This document shows positions 44,126 through 53,169 of a stretch of DNA of 60,604 bases, piece after piece; within the stretch, counting starts at the first letter, position 1; every line of letters begins with the position of its first letter. This DNA is from an uncultured Oscillospiraceae bacterium (GTDB taxonomy: Bacteria; Bacillota; Clostridia; Oscillospirales; Oscillospiraceae). Made by a program: the position numbers and the translations under genes. The notes under the pieces are model-generated. The model was given only the letters and a program-made list of their open reading frames with translations. It did no database searches and was not told the origin of the DNA. The stretch covers positions 1 to 60,604 of the forward strand of contig CANQTO010000014.1 of NCBI GenBank assembly GCA_947626785.1, given 5' to 3'.

Positions 44126-44965
44126 TTATGCGCCCTGACCGGTCTCCTCCCGCAGAAAGCGCCGGTAGATCCACTGGCGCAGCCGGTTGGGCATCAGATA
44201 CACCGCCGCGCAGGCGGAGAGGGCATAGACATATTCAAAGCCGCTGCAATAGCCGTTTCGCAGCATCTGCCGGCGGAAAGCGGCGGCCTTTTTCAGATAG
44301 GCCGCGCCGCCCCGGCGGCTGTGCATACCATCCACCCGGGCCAGAACGAGGATGTCCGGCAGATTGTCCCCCACGCAGCCCTGCCCCAGCATCCGCAGCC
44401 AGAGGTCATAGTCCTCAAAGAGGGGGGCGTCCCGATAGCTCCCCGCCGCCAGCACGGCGCTTTTTCGGAACATGACGGTCATGTGGTTGAAGGGGTTGCG
44501 CAGCCGGGCATAGGCGGCCAGCTCCCCGGAGCCCGGCAGGGATCGGACCGAGAGCGTGTTCTCCGGCGAGCCCATGAACTCGGCGATGGCCCCGCCGCAG
44601 ATCTTCAGCTCCGGCCGGGCCTCAAAGAGGGCCAGCTGCTTGCGGCAGCGGTCCGGGAGGCTGATGTCGTCCGAATCCATCCGAGCCACCAGATCGTTCC
44701 GGCAGGCCAGCAGCCCGTCCCGCAGGGAGGGGCCCAGCCCCCGGTTCTCCGCAAAGCGCAGGGGGCGGAAGGAGGCGGGATAAGCGGCCTCGTATTCGGC
44801 GATGACCCGGTCCAGCTCCCCGGTCAGGGGCCCATCGCAGACCAGAACAAAGTCGTCCGTCACCGGGTCCTGGGCAAACATGCTCTCCAGGCTCTGCCGG
44901 AGGTTTTCCGGCTTCTCCTTGGCGTAGACGGACATCAGCACACTGTAGGCTTCGATGGCGATCAC
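44126..44965 (-). CDS. GT2 glycosyltransferase
   Basis: A 279-residue glycosyltransferase of the EpsE/WaaE-like GT-A type. Motifs are YSVLMSVYAKEKPENLRQSL, FVLVCDGPLTGELD, ARMDSDDISLPDRCRKQ (DxD) and LFEDYDLWLRMLGQG (the ED catalytic motif), with an amphipathic C-terminus (LMPNRLRQWIYRRFLR). It likely adds a sugar to a surface glycan. I chose GTG 44965 (IAIEAYSVLMSVYAK) because the family usually begins just before the first strand; the frame is open 80 codons further upstream over the palindromic eno promoter region. No companion glycan genes are adjacent. Confidence 0.88.
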   Translation of the reverse strand: MIAIEAYSVLMSVYAKEKPENLRQSLESMFAQDPVTDDFVLVCDGPLTGELDRVIAEYEAAYPASFRPLRFAENRGLGPSLRDGLLACRNDLVARMDSDDISLPDRCRKQLALFEARPELKICGGAIAEFMGSPENTLSVRSLPGSGELAAYARLRNPFNHMTVMFRKSAVLAAGSYRDAPLFEDYDLWLRMLGQGCVGDNLPDILVLARVDGMHSRRGGAAYLKKAAAFRRQMLRNGYCSGFEYVYALSACAAVYLMPNRLRQWIYRRFLREETGQGA

Positions 44966-45074
44966 ATCCCGTTTCGATTCTCCCCTGATTTTAACATACC
45001 CGGAGGCGAAGCGCAAGAGCGGCCGCCGGGCGGCAGATTTACAATTTGTCCCTTTATTTTTGCCTGCCTTGTGG

Positions 45075-45189
45075 TATAATAACCATAGGACGGCTATTAT
45101 AGATTTTATGCCGTTTTTCTCGCCGCTTTCGCGGCAACCGAAAAACATGGCTGAATTATACCATCCCCGCTTCGCGGTTATGGTATAAT
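45075..45189. promoter_or_regulatory. Palindromic promoter/leader region of eno
   Basis: Two extended -10 elements, TGGTATAAT, occur at 45072-45080 and 45181-45189. The second is the right arm of a perfect 10-base inverted repeat, ATTATACCAT (45155-45164) / ATGGTATAAT (45180-45189), whose loop holds CCGC-ttc-GCGG. The left arm therefore reads as the same extended -10 on the minus strand. A further hairpin, GTTTTTC/GAAAAAC with GCCGC/GCGGC inside (45113-45146), lies between. No good -35 box was seen. Confidence 0.55.
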
Positions 45190-45210
45190 ACGACACGATC
45201 ACAGTTTTAA

Positions 45211-46509
<1,299 letters not shown>

Positions 46510-46522
46510 GCAAAATTATGAT

Positions 46523-46551
46523 AAAAAAGCCGCCTTCGGGCGGCTTTTTTT
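46523..46551. terminator. Bidirectional intrinsic terminator
   Basis: AAAAAAGCCGCC-ttcg-GGCGGCTTTTTTT, with the stem at 46529-46534 and 46539-46544, between eno and the convergent cyclase gene. On the minus strand it can end the long LRR/cyclase transcript. Confidence 0.92.
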
Positions 46552-46605
46552 GATCTTTTTCAGGCAAATCCGGTCTATGACAGCGCCAGAGCCGGGCCGG
46601 GCGGT

Positions 46606-48426
46606 TCACGCTTCCGGTAGGTCCGGTCTCAGGCCCTTCAGGACCAGGACCTCGAAGCCCGCCTGCTTGCCCTTCAGGGGCACGGAATCGCCCAGAGAGC
46701 TCACGGCGGCCCGGCCCCCCAGAGCGCCGGCTACGGCCCGGGAGATGTAGATCGTGCCGCCGGGGGCGTTGGCCTCCAGGCGGGCGGCGGTGTTCACCGT
46801 GTCGCCGATGGCGGTGTAGTCCATGCGCTTGGGGGAACCCACGTTGCCCACCACGGCCTCGCCCAGGTGGATGCCGATGCCGAAGGACACCGTCCGGCCG
46901 AATTCGGCCATCAGCTGCTCGGACAGGGCCTTGGAGCCCTCCACCATGTCCAGGGCGGCCCGGGCCGCCTGGAGCGCCGCGTCGGGGCAGGGCAGCGGCG
47001 CGCCCCAGAAGGCCATGGCCGCGTCGCCCACGAATTTGTCCAGAGTCCCGCCGTGCCGCAGGATGCAGTCCGAGATCAGGCTCAGATAGCGGTTCAGGAT
47101 CGCCACCACCTCCGTGGGGGAGAGCAGCTCCGACATGGAGGTGAAGCCCCGCACGTCCACGAACAGCACCGCGATCTCCGTCGTCTTGCCGGTCAGCTCC
47201 AGAGCGCCGGGGGTCTTCAGCAGCTCGCTGACGATCTCCGGCGCTACATAGCGCCGGAAGGTGGCCGTCACCCGGCGGGTCTCCAGGACCGACTGGACGT
47301 AGCTTGCCGCCAGGCAGCCCAGATAGAGCAGGGCCGCCCCCACCGGGACCCACAGCACATGGAGAAGGAGCCCCTGCTCCCGCAGGAGGGCGCAGAGCCC
47401 CACCCAGCCCCCGGCCAGCACCAGCAGCGCCCCGGTGGAAAACAGGGCGTGGCGCTTCCAGAACAGGAAAAAGGCCAGCAGCAAAAGGGCGAACAGGGCG
47501 GCCAGCTGGGGCAGATCATTGACTTCCCGGAGAAAATCGCCCCGGAGGAGCGCCTCGACGGCGTTGGCCTGATACTCCACACCGTACATGGGCTCGGCGT
47601 GGTCCACGGCGGTCACGTAGCTGTCGCCCAGGCCGGAGGCGTAGGGGCCGATGAGCACGATCTTGCCCCGGAAATGGCTGGGAGGAACGGAGCCGTCCAG
47701 CAGACCGGCAATAGAGATGTCCTCGCTGTACGCCCCCGGCCGGCCGGTGAAGGGCAGGAGCCAGAAGCCCCGGCTGTCCGTCTCCGGCAGCTGCGGCTCC
47801 GGCTGCCCCAGGGCCTCCTGATACTTCCGGGCCAGGGCCAGGGCGAAGGAGGGGACCTGACGCCCGTCGGGCAGAGACAGGCTGAGCAGGCCGCGGCGCA
47901 GGACCCCGTCGCTGTCCAGCATGGCGTTGACATGGCCCTGGACCGTGACCTGCCGCAGAGCCTCATAGGGCTCGTCGTAGCTCCGGGGCGCGAAGACGTC
48001 CAGAGTATAGCCCACGGCCCCGCCGGAGGGCGTCATGCTGCCGAACTGCGCCGCCGAGGCGGTGACCACGTTGCCGTACCGGCCCGCGGCCGCCGCCAGG
48101 GCGGCGTCCGCCTCCGGGGCAGACGCGCCGGTGAAGAGCAGGTCCAAGCCGATGACCGCGGGGCGGTCCTCCTCCGAGGCGTTCAACGCCTCCACCGCCC
48201 GGGCGAAGATCTCCCGGTCCCACTGGCTGTAGGGCCCCAGCTCCTCCAGGGCCCGCTGGTCGATGCCCACCAGAACGATCCCGCCCTCGGCGGACCGGGG
48301 CCGCTGGTAGAGCAGGTCGGCGGCGGCCCGGTCCGGCCGGTCCAGGACGCCCAGGCCCGCCAGCAGGGTCAACAGCGCCGCCGCCAGCAGGGCGGCCAGA
48401 AAGAGCGTCCGTTTCCGTGGGGCCAT
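46606..48426 (-). CDS. CHASE2-domain class III adenylate cyclase
   Basis: A 606-residue membrane-bound cyclase. One N-terminal membrane segment (FLAALLAAALLTLLAGLGVL) precedes an extracellular CHASE2 domain (IVLVGIDQRALEELGPYSQW, RPAVIGLDLLFTG, FRGKIVLIGPYASGLGD). Three membrane helices then lead to the class III catalytic domain. The metal-binding aspartates are in AVLFVDVRGFTSMSELLS and DKFVGDAAMAFWGAPLP. The base-recognising and transition-state residues are in MDYTAIGDTVNTAARLEANA (Asn and Arg present). All catalytic residues seem intact, so cAMP production is likely. It follows the first LRR gene by 50 bases and is the last gene of the minus-strand cluster. Confidence 0.93.
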   Translation of the reverse strand: MAPRKRTLFLAALLAAALLTLLAGLGVLDRPDRAAADLLYQRPRSAEGGIVLVGIDQRALEELGPYSQWDREIFARAVEALNASEEDRPAVIGLDLLFTGASAPEADAALAAAAGRYGNVVTASAAQFGSMTPSGGAVGYTLDVFAPRSYDEPYEALRQVTVQGHVNAMLDSDGVLRRGLLSLSLPDGRQVPSFALALARKYQEALGQPEPQLPETDSRGFWLLPFTGRPGAYSEDISIAGLLDGSVPPSHFRGKIVLIGPYASGLGDSYVTAVDHAEPMYGVEYQANAVEALLRGDFLREVNDLPQLAALFALLLLAFFLFWKRHALFSTGALLVLAGGWVGLCALLREQGLLLHVLWVPVGAALLYLGCLAASYVQSVLETRRVTATFRRYVAPEIVSELLKTPGALELTGKTTEIAVLFVDVRGFTSMSELLSPTEVVAILNRYLSLISDCILRHGGTLDKFVGDAAMAFWGAPLPCPDAALQAARAALDMVEGSKALSEQLMAEFGRTVSFGIGIHLGEAVVGNVGSPKRMDYTAIGDTVNTAARLEANAPGGTIYISRAVAGALGGRAAVSSLGDSVPLKGKQAGFEVLVLKGLRPDLPEA

Positions 48427-48476
48427 GATCTATACGCTTCCTTCCTTGCTGTGAATGGGGTTTGTCTACAGTCTGA

Positions 48477-51326
48477 TTACGGCTCTATCCCCAAGAAAGC
48501 GGGGTCAAAACGGGCGGGGATGTCCTGGGCGGTCAGCGAGGTTATGGAGAAAGCATTTTCGCCGATGGAGGTGACGCTGTCGGGGATCGTCACGCTGGTC
48601 AGGCTCGAGCATCCAGAGAAAGCCTCTTGACCGATGATCGTCACACTCCCCGGGATCGTTACACTGCTCAGACTCGAACACCTATCGAACGCGTTTTCGC
48701 CGATGCTGGTCACACCTTCCAAAATTGTTATGCTGGTCAGGCTCCTGCACCACGAGAACACACTGCCTCCAATGCTGGTCACACTCCCCGGGATCGTTAT
48801 GCTGGTCAGGCTCCTGCACCACGAGAACGCACTGCCTCCAATGCTGGTCACACTCCCCGGGATCGTTACACTGGTCAAGCTCGAACATCTAGAGAAAGCC
48901 TCGTGACCGATGAGCTTCACGCTTTCCGGGATCGTTACACTGGTCAGGCTCGAACATCCGTAGAACGCACAGTCGCCGATGCTGGTCACACTCCCTGGAA
49001 TCGTTATACTGGTCAGGCTCGAACATCCGTAGAACGCCCAGCCGCTGATGCCGGTCACGCCTTCCGGGATCGTCACATCGTTCTCGGAGCCATAATATCC
49101 ATAGAGCACAGAATGAACGATCACGAACCCCCGCTCGTTCGCCAAGCTTACACATCCGCAGAATGCTGCATCACCGATACTGGTCACACTTCCCGGGATC
49201 GTCATGCGGGAAAGGTTCCCGCAGCCGTGGAACGCCCAGTCGCCGATGCGGGTCACGCTTTCAGGGATCGTTACACTGGTCAGGCTCTTGCAACCCCAGA
49301 ACGCCCAATCGCCGATGTAGTGCATACTCTCCGGAATCGTCAAGCTGCTCAGACTCGAGCATCCGCAGAACGCCCGTTCGCCGACGCTGGTGACGTTCTC
49401 CGGGATCGTCACACTGGTCAAACGCCCGCACTCCTCAAAAGCCCGGTCGCCAATGATCGTCACGTTTTCCGAGATCCTTACGCTGGTCAGGCTCGAACAG
49501 CTGCGGAATATTCCAGGGCCGATGAAGGTCACGCTCTTCGGGATCGTCGCGCTGGTCAGGTTCGTGCAGTTGGTAAAGGCATCTTGACCGATGCCGCGCA
49601 CACCCTCCGAAATGACCACGCTGGTCAGGCCTGAACATCCATAGAAAGCCTCGTGACCGATGAGAGTCACGCTTCCCGGGATCGTTATGCCGGTCAAGCT
49701 CGAACGTCCATAGAAAGCCCTGCTGCTGATGAGGGTCACGTCCTCCGGGATCTCCACAGCATTCTCGGAGCCGTAATATCCGTATAAGGCAGAATCGATG
49801 ATCACAAAACCATGATCGTCCATCAACCTTGTACAGCCTATAAACGCGTTCGCGCCAACTGACGTCCGACCCTTTGATATCGTCACGCTGGTCAAACTCT
49901 CGCACCCCTCGAAAGCCCTGTTGCCGATGCGGCTCATGCTCTTCGGGATCTCCACATGGGTCAGGCTCGAACATCCTTCGAATGCCTTGGTCCCGATGCC
50001 GCACACACCTTCCGAGATCGTCGTGCTGGTCAGGCTCGAACATCCACTGAACGCCCGGTCGCCGATGGAGGTGACGCTGTCGGGGATCGTCACGCTGGTC
50101 AGGCTCGAGCATCCAGAGAAAGCCTCTTGACCGATGATCGTCACACTCCCCGGAATCGTTACACTGGTTAGGCTCGAACACCCAACGAACGCGTTTTCGC
50201 CGATGCTGGTCACACCCTCCAGTATCGTTATGCTGGCCAGGCTCCTGCACCACGAGAACGCACTGCCTCCAATGCTGGTCATACTCCCCGGGATCGTTAC
50301 ACTGGTCAAGCTCGAACATCCGCTGAACGCACAGTCGCCGATGCTAGTGACGCCCTCCGGGATCGTTATACTGGTCAGGCTCAAACAATCGCGGAACGCT
50401 TCATCGTCGATGCGGGTTACGCTTTCGGGGATCCTTACGCTGGTCAGGTTTTTGCACCCCTTGAACGCTCTTTCCCCGATGCTGGTCACACTTTCCGGGA
50501 TGATCACGCCCGTCATGCTCTCACAATCATCGAACACCCCGTTGTCGATGCGGGTCACGCCTTCCGGGATCGTCACCACATTCTCGGAGTCATAGTATCC
50601 ATAGAGCACAGAACCCACGATCACGAAACCACGCTCGTCCATCATGCTTACGCACCCGCAGAACGCCGCGTCGTCGATATTCGTTACGCTCTTCGGGATC
50701 GTGACATGGGCAAGGCTCTCGCAACTCGAGAAAGCCATGTAGCCGATGTCCGTCACGCTTTCCGGGATTGTAACACTGGTCAAACTTTTGCAATCCTCGA
50801 ACGCGTTTTCGCCGATGCTGGTCACACCTTCCGGAATCGTTACACTGGTCAGGCTCGAACATCTGCTGAACGCCCAGGCACCGATGCTGGTCAAGCTTTT
50901 GGGAAGCTTTACGCTGGCAAGTCTTTTGCAGCCGAGGAACGCTTCATTGCCGATGCGGGTCACTCCCTCTGGGATCGTTACGCTGGTCAGCCCCTCGCAT
51001 CCGTAAAACACCCCATAGCCGATGCCGGTCACTCCCTCCGGGATCGTCACGCTGGTCAGGCTCTTGCACCCCGAGAACGCATGGCTTCCGATGCTTGTCA
51101 CACTTTCCGGGATCGTCAAGCTGCTCAGACGTGAGCATCCGCCGAACGCGCTTTCACCGATGCGGGTCACACCCTCCGGGATCATTACACTGGTCAGGCT
51201 CGCGCAATTGCTGAACACCCCGTCTCCGATACTGGTCACGCCCTCCGGGATCGTTACATTCTTTTCCCGGCCCACATATTTTTCTAATACGCCATCTTTT
51301 ATGATAAAATCGCCCATGTCTCCCAT
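48477..51326 (-). CDS. LRR_5 (BspA-type) leucine-rich repeat protein 1
   Basis: A 949-residue protein made almost wholly of 23-residue LRR_5 units (pattern CSSLTSVTIPESVTSIG plus AF). There is no signal peptide, membrane helix or wall anchor: it starts MGDMGDFIIKDGVLEKYVG. The repeat run is punctuated by three internal copies of a cap-like module (GFVIVGSVLYGYYDSENVV and relatives), homologous to the N-terminus itself. The end (QDIPARFDPAFLGIEP) resembles the tail of the FecR-LRR lipoprotein. GGAGGGG is 6 bases before ATG 51326; the longer open frame begins in the shared leader. It has its own promoter-like site and lies upstream of the cyclase. LRR_5 proteins typically bind proteins; the partner is unknown. 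Confidence 0.88.
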   Translation of the reverse strand: MGDMGDFIIKDGVLEKYVGREKNVTIPEGVTSIGDGVFSNCASLTSVMIPEGVTRIGESAFGGCSRLSSLTIPESVTSIGSHAFSGCKSLTSVTIPEGVTGIGYGVFYGCEGLTSVTIPEGVTRIGNEAFLGCKRLASVKLPKSLTSIGAWAFSRCSSLTSVTIPEGVTSIGENAFEDCKSLTSVTIPESVTDIGYMAFSSCESLAHVTIPKSVTNIDDAAFCGCVSMMDERGFVIVGSVLYGYYDSENVVTIPEGVTRIDNGVFDDCESMTGVIIPESVTSIGERAFKGCKNLTSVRIPESVTRIDDEAFRDCLSLTSITIPEGVTSIGDCAFSGCSSLTSVTIPGSMTSIGGSAFSWCRSLASITILEGVTSIGENAFVGCSSLTSVTIPGSVTIIGQEAFSGCSSLTSVTIPDSVTSIGDRAFSGCSSLTSTTISEGVCGIGTKAFEGCSSLTHVEIPKSMSRIGNRAFEGCESLTSVTISKGRTSVGANAFIGCTRLMDDHGFVIIDSALYGYYGSENAVEIPEDVTLISSRAFYGRSSLTGITIPGSVTLIGHEAFYGCSGLTSVVISEGVRGIGQDAFTNCTNLTSATIPKSVTFIGPGIFRSCSSLTSVRISENVTIIGDRAFEECGRLTSVTIPENVTSVGERAFCGCSSLSSLTIPESMHYIGDWAFWGCKSLTSVTIPESVTRIGDWAFHGCGNLSRMTIPGSVTSIGDAAFCGCVSLANERGFVIVHSVLYGYYGSENDVTIPEGVTGISGWAFYGCSSLTSITIPGSVTSIGDCAFYGCSSLTSVTIPESVKLIGHEAFSRCSSLTSVTIPGSVTSIGGSAFSWCRSLTSITIPGSVTSIGGSVFSWCRSLTSITILEGVTSIGENAFDRCSSLSSVTIPGSVTIIGQEAFSGCSSLTSVTIPDSVTSIGENAFSITSLTAQDIPARFDPAFLGIEP
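50408..50760. repeat. Block nearly identical to part of the neighbouring LRR gene
   Basis: This block matches 52325-52677 in LRR gene 2 at a constant offset of 1,917 bases. By eye about nine differences occur in a 310-base core, far fewer than in flanking repeats. It covers several LRR units and one cap module. This looks like recent gene conversion or segment duplication. Confidence 0.8.
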
Positions 51327-51350
51327 AAAAGTCCCCTCCTTTTCCAGCCT

Positions 51351-51370
51351 GGCATTTCTTATTACGGAAG
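51351..51370 (-). promoter_or_regulatory. Shared LRR leader element, copy 1
   Basis: CTTCCGTAATAAGAAATGCC on the minus strand, separated by exactly 24 bases from the start codon at 51326. The same 20 bases occur at the same distance in front of the other three LRR genes (52992-53011, 55039-55058, 56423-56442). Confidence 0.75.
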
Positions 51371-51415
51371 TTCTCGTCATATTTCCACACATTATTTAGT
51401 AAAGCTCTTTATCTA

Positions 51416-51444
51416 AGGATACCGAAAGACATTTCGGCTGTCAA
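51416..51444 (-). promoter_or_regulatory. Promoter-like site of LRR gene 1
   Basis: TTGACA (51444-51439), 17 bases and TATCCT (51421-51416) on the minus strand, giving a leader of about 85 bases that contains the shared element. Confidence 0.6.
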
Positions 51445-51476
51445 GGGTATTGGCGGATAAACAACGAATATCAACT

Positions 51477-52967
51477 TTACAATAATTCATCGCAGCCCTG
51501 GAACACGTTTTCCCCCAGGCTCGTCACGCTCTCCGGCACTTTTGCATGGATAAGGTTTTCACAGTACGAAAACGCCCGGTTGCCGATGGCCGTCACCCCT
51601 TCCGGGATCGTCACGCCGGTGAGGTTCTCGCAGCAAGCAAACGCATCGTCGCCGATGGCCGTCACCCCCTCCGGGATCGTCACGTGGGTCAGGTTCTCTC
51701 GACACAAGAACGCGCCGATACCGATGCGTGTTACTCCCTCCGGGACCGTCACATCGTTCTCGGAGCCATAATATCCGTATAAGACGGAATCGATGATCAC
51801 AAAACCATGATCGTCCATCAATCTTGTGCAGCCCATAAACGCATTCGCGTCAACGGACGTCCGTTCCTTTGATATCATCACGCTAGCCAGGCTCTCGCAT
51901 CTGTAGAATACGCCGAAGCCAATGCTGGTCACGGTCTCCGGGATCGTTATATTGGTCAGGCTCGTGCAATCCGCGAACGCCAAGTCGCCGATGTGGGTCA
52001 CTGTCTCCGGGATCGTCACGCTGGTCAGGCTCTTACACTCCCTGAACGCTTCAGCGTCGATGCTGGTCACGGTCTCCGGGATCGTTATATTGGTCAGGCT
52101 CGTGCAATCCGCGAACGCCAAGTCGCCGATGCGGGTCACACCCTCCGGGATCGTCACATCGTTCTCGGAGCCACAATATCCATAGAGCACAGAATCCTCG
52201 ATCATGAAACCATGATCGTCCAACGTGCTTTTATACTCGCGGAACAGTATGCCGCCGATATTCGTTATGCTCTCTGGGATCTCTATTTGGGTAAGGCTTT
52301 CGCACCCCTCGAACGGGTTGTCGCCGATGCGGGTCACGCTTTCAGGAATTTTCACGCTGGTCAGGTTTTTGCACCCCTTGAACGCCCTTTCCCCGATGCT
52401 GGTCACACTTTCCGGGATGATCACGCCCGTCATGCTCTCACAGTCATCGAACACCCAGTTGTCGATGCGGGTCACGCCTTCCGGGATCGTCACCACATTC
52501 TCGGAGTCATAATATCCATAGAGCACAGAGCCCACGATCACGAAACCACGCTCGTCCATCATGCTTACGCACCCGCAGAACGCCGCGTCGCCGATATTCG
52601 TTACGCTCTCCGGGATCGTGACATGGGCGAGGCTCTCGCAGCTCGAGAAAGCCATGTAGCCGATGTCCGTCATGCCCTCCGGAAATGTCGCGCCGGTAAG
52701 GGCCAAACACTCACAGAACGCGAAGGCCCCGATGCTGGTCAAGCTTTTGGGAAGCTTTACGCTGGCAAGTCTTATGCAGCCGTGGAACGCGTTGTCGCCG
52801 ATGCGGGTCACTCCTTCTGGGATCGTTACGCTGGTAAGCCCCTCGCATCCGAAAAACACCCCGTTGCCGATGCCGGTCACTCCCTCCGGGATCTCCAGAT
52901 CCTTTTCCCAGCCCAAATATTTCTTTAGTTCTCCCTTTTCTATGATAAAGTCGCCTAAGTCGCTCAT
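51477..52967 (-). CDS. LRR_5 leucine-rich repeat protein 2
   Basis: A 496-residue LRR_5 protein beginning MSDLGDFIIEKGELKKYLG, with no export signal. Four cap-like modules are present, counting the N-terminus (for example GFMIEDSVLYGYCGSENDV), separated by runs of two to six repeats. The C-terminus ends in an LRR unit (ENVFQGCDELL) and lacks the ARFDP-type tail of proteins 1 and 4. A block of about 350 bases is nearly the same as in LRR gene 1. GAAGGAG precedes the start. The 24-base spacing between leader element and start codon is kept, although the bases in between differ from the other copies. Confidence 0.88.
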   Translation of the reverse strand: MSDLGDFIIEKGELKKYLGWEKDLEIPEGVTGIGNGVFFGCEGLTSVTIPEGVTRIGDNAFHGCIRLASVKLPKSLTSIGAFAFCECLALTGATFPEGMTDIGYMAFSSCESLAHVTIPESVTNIGDAAFCGCVSMMDERGFVIVGSVLYGYYDSENVVTIPEGVTRIDNWVFDDCESMTGVIIPESVTSIGERAFKGCKNLTSVKIPESVTRIGDNPFEGCESLTQIEIPESITNIGGILFREYKSTLDDHGFMIEDSVLYGYCGSENDVTIPEGVTRIGDLAFADCTSLTNITIPETVTSIDAEAFRECKSLTSVTIPETVTHIGDLAFADCTSLTNITIPETVTSIGFGVFYRCESLASVMISKERTSVDANAFMGCTRLMDDHGFVIIDSVLYGYYGSENDVTVPEGVTRIGIGAFLCRENLTHVTIPEGVTAIGDDAFACCENLTGVTIPEGVTAIGNRAFSYCENLIHAKVPESVTSLGENVFQGCDELL

Positions 52968-52991
52968 AAGAGTCCACTCCTTCCCGAGTCA

Positions 52992-53011
52992 GGCATTTCT
53001 TATTACGGAAG
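52992..53011 (-). promoter_or_regulatory. Shared LRR leader element, copy 2
   Basis: Same 20-base sequence as copy 1, again 24 bases upstream of the start codon (52967), although the bases between element and start have diverged here. Confidence 0.75.
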
Positions 53012-53169
53012 CTCTATGCGGTTTTCGCGGGATAAAGCGGCCGCCGGTATCGCCGTCTTCCGTTTCTATATACGCGGCATATACGATTTTCTCCCCCCGG
53101 CTGGGCCGGAGGGAGAAAGACTTTAAATGGAAAAGAAGGTATAAGATCCCGGCGATTTTAGAGGCACGT

